Source of the DNA: Streptomyces sp. NRRL F-5727
GTDB lineage: Bacteria > Actinomycetota > Actinomycetes > Streptomycetales > Streptomycetaceae
Length of the DNA: 64,000 bases
Direction of reading: 5' to 3'
NCBI RefSeq assembly: GCF_000719555.1
Contig: NZ_JOGX01000030.1
Location: forward strand, 10,268 to 74,267
Made by a program: the position numbers and the translations under genes. The stretch's first letter is position 1; each line of letters starts with the position of its first letter. The notes below the pieces were generated by a model. The model was given only the letters and a program-made list of their open reading frames with translations. It did no database searches and had not been told where the DNA came from. This document shows, piece by piece, positions 60,243-64,000 of this stretch.

Positions 60243-63200
60243 GGCCAGTTCTCCAGTTTGTCGATCAGTGCTTGCATTTCGGCCGAGCGGTTCTGCTTGT
60301 TGCCCCAGTTGTGGTCGTCCATCTCGGCCTTGGCCGCCTTGGCCTTGGCCAGGAGGTCGGCGCGGAGCGCCGGGTCGTTGTTCACCGCGTCCAGGGCCGC
60401 CTTCACGCTCTTGTCCGAGGCCAGTCCCGTGTTGAGCCGGATGGGGTCCGCGGCGATGTTCCCCTTGTCGTCCACGTAGACGCGGACCTCGTGCTCCGGC
60501 CCCTTCTTCTGCGGGATGTGCACGTGGGCACCCTTGGTCGCCCAGTCGGAGGCCATCGGTGAGACGCGGATCTTGCAGGGCTTGAGGCCGAGGGGGTCGG
60601 ACGCCGTCAGGGGGTTGTCCACGTAGGCGACCGGGTTCGGAGCGGGATCGAGCCCCAGGGGGTCGGTGCTGAGGTAGCGGGCCGTCTCCGGATCGTAGTG
60701 CCGGTGGAAGTTGTAGTGCAGCCCGGTCTCCGGGTCGTAGTACTGCCCCGGGAAGCGGAGCGGCGTGTACGTCGTGCTCGTCGCGGCCCAGGCGGTCGCG
60801 CCCCACACGGTGCCACGGGTCCGCCAGGCGAGGTCTCCGGCCTCGTCGACGAGTTCCGCCGGGGCGCCGACGAGGTCGGTGACGATCGCGTAGAAGCGTT
60901 CGTCGACCGCGTCCTGGGACGCCCCGTCCGCGGCCAGCCGGCGCTCCGTCTGGGCGAGCGGGCGCAGGCCGTCGTGGTCCCAGGTGAGGGCGACGGGACG
61001 GGGGAGGTGCTCGCTCCGGCTGGTCTGCTCGCACAGCGTCGCGCCGTCCCAGGTGAAGGTGACCTCCTCCGCCACGGTGCGGCCGTCGTCGGCGAGGCGC
61101 TGTTTGGCGATGCGACGGCCCAGCGGGTCGTACAGATAGCGCCAGACCGTGCCGTCCGGGGTGACGACCGAGGTGAGACGGTCCTCCGCGTCCCAGGTGT
61201 AGCGCCAGGTGTCGGGCTTGTGCGACAGGCGCGCCTTCTGCCGGAGCACGGTGCGGCCCTGCGCGTCGTGCTCGTACCGGACCTGCCCGGCCCGGACGAC
61301 GCGGGTGCCCGTGAAGGCCCGGGCCCCCACCGCCTCCTGGCCGGGATGGGAGGCCGGCCACGAGGCGGTGGTCTGGTTCCCGGCCGCGTCGTAGGCGTAC
61401 GTCTCGGACCAGCCCTCGGCGCGGACGGCGGTGATCCGGCCCATCGTGTCGAGGTCGAAGCGGCGGCTTCCGCCGAGCAGGTCCTGGACGCCGACGACGT
61501 GGCCGTCGGCGCGGTAGGAGTAGGAGCGGTGCTGGATGCCGCGTCGCCCCCGGCCCATGACCCGCTGGTCGACCAGCCGGCCGACCGTGTCGAACGCGTT
61601 GGCCAGACTCACGTGGTCACCGATGTGGCGCTCCACCTCGCGGCCCGCCAGGTCGCGCCGGAAGCCGATCGTCCGGCCGGACGTGGTCAGCGCCACCGGG
61701 CGACCGGCCGCGTCGTACGTCCAGGAGCTGACCGCCCCGGCGGGGGTGGTCCTGCCGACCCGGCGGCCGAGCGCGTCGTGGTCGAAGGAGAGCTCGCGTC
61801 CGTTCACCGTCTCCGAGCGCAGCCGCCCGTACCGGTCGCGCAGGCGCGTCAGCGTGGCGTCGGGGCCGGTGGCCGCGGCGAGCTCGTCGAAGACGTCGTA
61901 CTCGTAGGTGGTGACGAGGCCGTCGCTGTCCTTGCGGACGATCTGGCCCATGCTGTCGCGTTCGTACCGGACGCTCTGTCCGAGGCCGTTGGTGCGCGTG
62001 GTGAGGCGTCCTGCGGCGTCGAACGCGTAGTGGAGGGTACGGCGGTCGAAGTCGGTCTCGGACACCAGCCGGCCCGCCGGGTCGTACGCGTAGTCCCAGG
62101 TCTGTCCCAGGGGGTTCACGACCTGGGTCAGCCGGAGCCGGGCGTCGTGCCGGAACTCGTACCTCGCGCCGTCCGGGTCGGTCCGTGCCGCCAGGAGGTC
62201 GAAGTGCGTGTACTCGAAACGGGTGGTCCCGCCCACGGCGTCGGTGTGCGTGAGCACGTTGCCCTCGCCGTCGTAGGTCCACGTCCGGACGCTGCCGTCG
62301 GCCTCCACCAGCCGGGCCACCTGGCTCTCGACGGTCCACTCCACGCGGGTCACCGCGCCGAGCGGGTCGGTGACCGCCGTGGGGCGGCCGAACGCGTCCC
62401 GTTCGTACCGCGTGACGGCACCCAGCGGGTCGGTGATCTCCACCGGCAGTCCGCTGCGGTCGCACCGGACGAGGGTGGTCGCGCCGAGCCCGTCGGTCAG
62501 CGAGGCGAGGTGCCCCTCGTCGTCGTACGTGAAGTGCGTCGTCGTCCCCGAGACGTCCGTGTACGAGGTGCGGTTGCCGCGTTCGTCGAACGTCTGGCGC
62601 ATGACGGTGCCGTCCGCGTACCGCACGCACACGGGGAGGCCGAGTGCGTCGTACTCGGCGCGGACGCCGCGGCCGTCGGGACGGACGACCTCGATCAGCC
62701 GGCCCGCGTCGTCGTAGACGGAACGGGTGACGTGGCCGAGCGGGTCGGTCCGGGAGAGGAGTCGGTGGTGGCGGTCGCGCTCGTACCGGGTGACCGCTCC
62801 CAGCGGGTCGATCTCGGCGACGACCTGCGACCGGTCGTCGACGAGGTACCGGGTCGTGCGCCCCTGGCCGTCGGTGAGGGAGGTGCACCGCATTCCGGTG
62901 GCCGGGTCGACCTCGTCCCACGTGAAGTGCGACTCCAGGTGTCCGTGGGAGCCGGACTGGTCGGTACAGCGGTCACGCTCGTCGTAGACGTAGTGGTAGG
63001 CGCTGCCGTTGGTGTCGGTCCACGACGTGATGCGGCCCTGTTCGTCACAGCCGAAGCGCAGCGGCACGCCGGAGGAGTTGACGACCTCGGTGAGGTGGCC
63101 GTCGGTGTAGCCGTAGCGCAGGATCTCCTGGTCGGTGCCGTCGGCCGCCGCCCCGACGAGGTGCAGGGCGGTGATCCGGCCCTCGGAGGTCGTGAGCCTC

Positions 63201-64000
63201 ACGTGCCGGCCGGCGTGGTGGACGATCTCCGTCGGGGCGCCCTCCTCGTCGTACGCGAAGGCGATCCAGCGGCGGTTGCGGTCGTCGATCTGGACCAGCA
63301 GCGCGAGGTCCTCGCCGTGGTCGGCGAAGTGCAGCACCCGCCCGGTGTCGGGGTCGGTGACGGTGTACCCGTCCTCGACCCGGTCCAGCGGCCACCGCCG
63401 GCCGTGGGTCGGCAGGACGGGGACGCCCGGGGCGGGGTGCGGGTAGGCCAGCAGGCTGCCCTCGTCGCAGCTGAAGACGATGCCCTCGGAGTCGATCTCC
63501 AGCCGCTGGTCCACGGTGCTCGACCAGGCCGGGCCGAACCAGCGGCCCGAGCGCCGGGACGAGTCGAAGGTGCGCCGGAGGACGAGGGGCAGCGAGCCGG
63601 GCAGGGCGAGGTCGGTCTGCCAGAGCAGCATGCGGCCCGTCGCCATGTCGATCGGGTCGCCGTCGCAGACCGTCTCGCTGCACTTGTTGCTGTTGCCGTC
63701 CGGGTTCTTCTGCTGGTCCGTGCGGGTGCCGCCCGGCTTGCCGGGGCCGTCGGGCGGGTTCTTGAGGCGGGTCAGGGCCTTCAGGCCGCCCGCGCCCTTG
63801 GTGCCGATGAGCTCCGGGACCAGCCGGCCGAGGAACTCCGACGGGTCGCCCTTCGCCGCGTCCCAGGCGTTCTTCAGCGCCCGGTCCGGGTTGGCCACGG
63901 TGGAGACCAGGCCGGCGAGCGTCATGTTGACGCCCTTGTAGTACTCCGCCGGGTGGGTCAGGTTGTACGGGTCCGTGGGGTTGAGCGAGCGGACGAAGTT
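60239..64000 (-). CDS. RHS/YD-repeat polymorphic toxin, N-terminus beyond window
   Basis: At least 1253 residues; the frame runs open through base 64000, so the real start is outside and ATG 63925 is internal. Visible order: NPTDPYNLTHPAEYYKGVNM prefix; DUF6531-like start (GDPIDMATGRMLLWQTDLAL); about 15 YD/RHS repeats; the RHS core end with YDPETGLHYNFHRHYDPETA and YLSTDPLGL. A final C-terminal domain of about 114 residues (60239-60583) follows, with WATKGAHVHI and MDDHNWGNKQN. That domain is the variable toxin tip; its family is not recognised with certainty. The gene is followed by an overlapping immunity-like gene. Confidence 0.85.
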   Translation of the reverse strand, partial: NFVRSLNPTDPYNLTHPAEYYKGVNMTLAGLVSTVANPDRALKNAWDAAKGDPSEFLGRLVPELIGTKGAGGLKALTRLKNPPDGPGKPGGTRTDQQKNPDGNSNKCSETVCDGDPIDMATGRMLLWQTDLALPGSLPLVLRRTFDSSRRSGRWFGPAWSSTVDQRLEIDSEGIVFSCDEGSLLAYPHPAPGVPVLPTHGRRWPLDRVEDGYTVTDPDTGRVLHFADHGEDLALLVQIDDRNRRWIAFAYDEEGAPTEIVHHAGRHVRLTTSEGRITALHLVGAAADGTDQEILRYGYTDGHLTEVVNSSGVPLRFGCDEQGRITSWTDTNGSAYHYVYDERDRCTDQSGSHGHLESHFTWDEVDPATGMRCTSLTDGQGRTTRYLVDDRSQVVAEIDPLGAVTRYERDRHHRLLSRTDPLGHVTRSVYDDAGRLIEVVRPDGRGVRAEYDALGLPVCVRYADGTVMRQTFDERGNRTSYTDVSGTTTHFTYDDEGHLASLTDGLGATTLVRCDRSGLPVEITDPLGAVTRYERDAFGRPTAVTDPLGAVTRVEWTVESQVARLVEADGSVRTWTYDGEGNVLTHTDAVGGTTRFEYTHFDLLAARTDPDGARYEFRHDARLRLTQVVNPLGQTWDYAYDPAGRLVSETDFDRRTLHYAFDAAGRLTTRTNGLGQSVRYERDSMGQIVRKDSDGLVTTYEYDVFDELAAATGPDATLTRLRDRYGRLRSETVNGRELSFDHDALGRRVGRTTPAGAVSSWTYDAAGRPVALTTSGRTIGFRRDLAGREVERHIGDHVSLANAFDTVGRLVDQRVMGRGRRGIQHRSYSYRADGHVVGVQDLLGGSRRFDLDTMGRITAVRAEGWSETYAYDAAGNQTTASWPASHPGQEAVGARAFTGTRVVRAGQVRYEHDAQGRTVLRQKARLSHKPDTWRYTWDAEDRLTSVVTPDGTVWRYLYDPLGRRIAKQRLADDGRTVAEEVTFTWDGATLCEQTSRSEHLPRPVALTWDHDGLRPLAQTERRLAADGASQDAVDERFYAIVTDLVGAPAELVDEAGDLAWRTRGTVWGATAWAATSTTYTPLRFPGQYYDPETGLHYNFHRHYDPETARYLSTDPLGLDPAPNPVAYVDNPLTASDPLGLKPCKIRVSPMASDWATKGAHVHIPQKKGPEHEVRVYVDDKGNIAADPIRLNTGLASDKSVKAALDAVNNDPALRADLLAKAKAAKAEMDDHNWGNKQNRSAEMQALIDKLENWP

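Overview
The window is a stretch of the conserved core of a high-GC actinobacterial chromosome, almost certainly a Streptomyces. The GC content and third-codon-position GC are extreme, GTG and TTG starts with GGAGG-type ribosome binding sites are common, many genes overlap by GTGA/ATGA/TGATG, and a TTA codon appears in only one gene I noticed. The gene order (ure, ilvE, leuB, put, serA, ilvCNB, gatBAC, ligA, mnmA, opp, gcvTH-glyA-sdaA) matches what I remember of the S. coelicolor core. I see no rRNA, tRNA, CRISPR array, insertion sequence or prophage.

Layout. 1-1619: start of a urease operon (minus) divergent from an NCS1 permease, with two near-identical palindromes between them. 1620-4563: branched-chain aminotransferase ilvE, leuB, a 43-residue conserved-looking ORF and a leader with a tiny uORF. 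4564-8657: proline catabolism (pruA-putB) divergent from a PucR-type regulator. 8674-14243: serA, then ilvB-ilvN-ilvC behind an Ile/Leu/Val leader peptide and a U-tract attenuator. 14302-17625: a ten-helix PAS-GGDEF-degenerate-EAL protein with a TTA codon. 17776-27394: a 2-hydroxyacid dehydrogenase, an aldo/keto reductase, a lipoprotein sugar dehydrogenase, a large LuxR-type ATPase regulator coupled to a 57-residue protein, a GNAT acetyltransferase and an MMPL exporter. 27395-28101: non-coding, with a decayed lipoprotein gene. 28102-30108: membrane Ser/Thr kinase. 30185-33744: gatC-gatA-small membrane protein-gatB. 33854-35965: a GGDEF-EAL protein, probably RmdB. 36286-40774: an operon of LOG-family gene, SDR, MetE-like gene and ligA. 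40872-46122: degenerate hydrolase, mnmA, Tat-type amidase, cysteine desulfurase, thioesterase and TRIC channel. 46192-52183: oligopeptide ABC transporter. 52410-54798: two SseB paralogues and a P-loop protein. 54975-59608: tandem glycine riboswitch, gcvT, gcvH, glyA, sdaA. 59739-64000: an RHS/YD-repeat polymorphic toxin (cut by the window edge) with an overlapping downstream immunity-like gene.

How they work together. The main theme is amino-acid metabolism. IlvB/N/C, LeuB and IlvE make branched-chain amino acids. SerA makes serine, GlyA interconverts serine and glycine, GcvT/H belong to glycine cleavage, SdaA deaminates serine, and the SseB paralogues lie between oppA and the glycine genes. 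PruA/PutB burn proline. Regulation visible in the DNA includes transcriptional attenuation (ilvB), a riboswitch (gcvT), palindromic operators (ure/permease, put, MMPL) and many GC-rich hairpin terminators. Two c-di-GMP proteins and one TTA codon tie the region to developmental signalling. The RHS toxin/immunity pair at the right end is the clearest accessory element.
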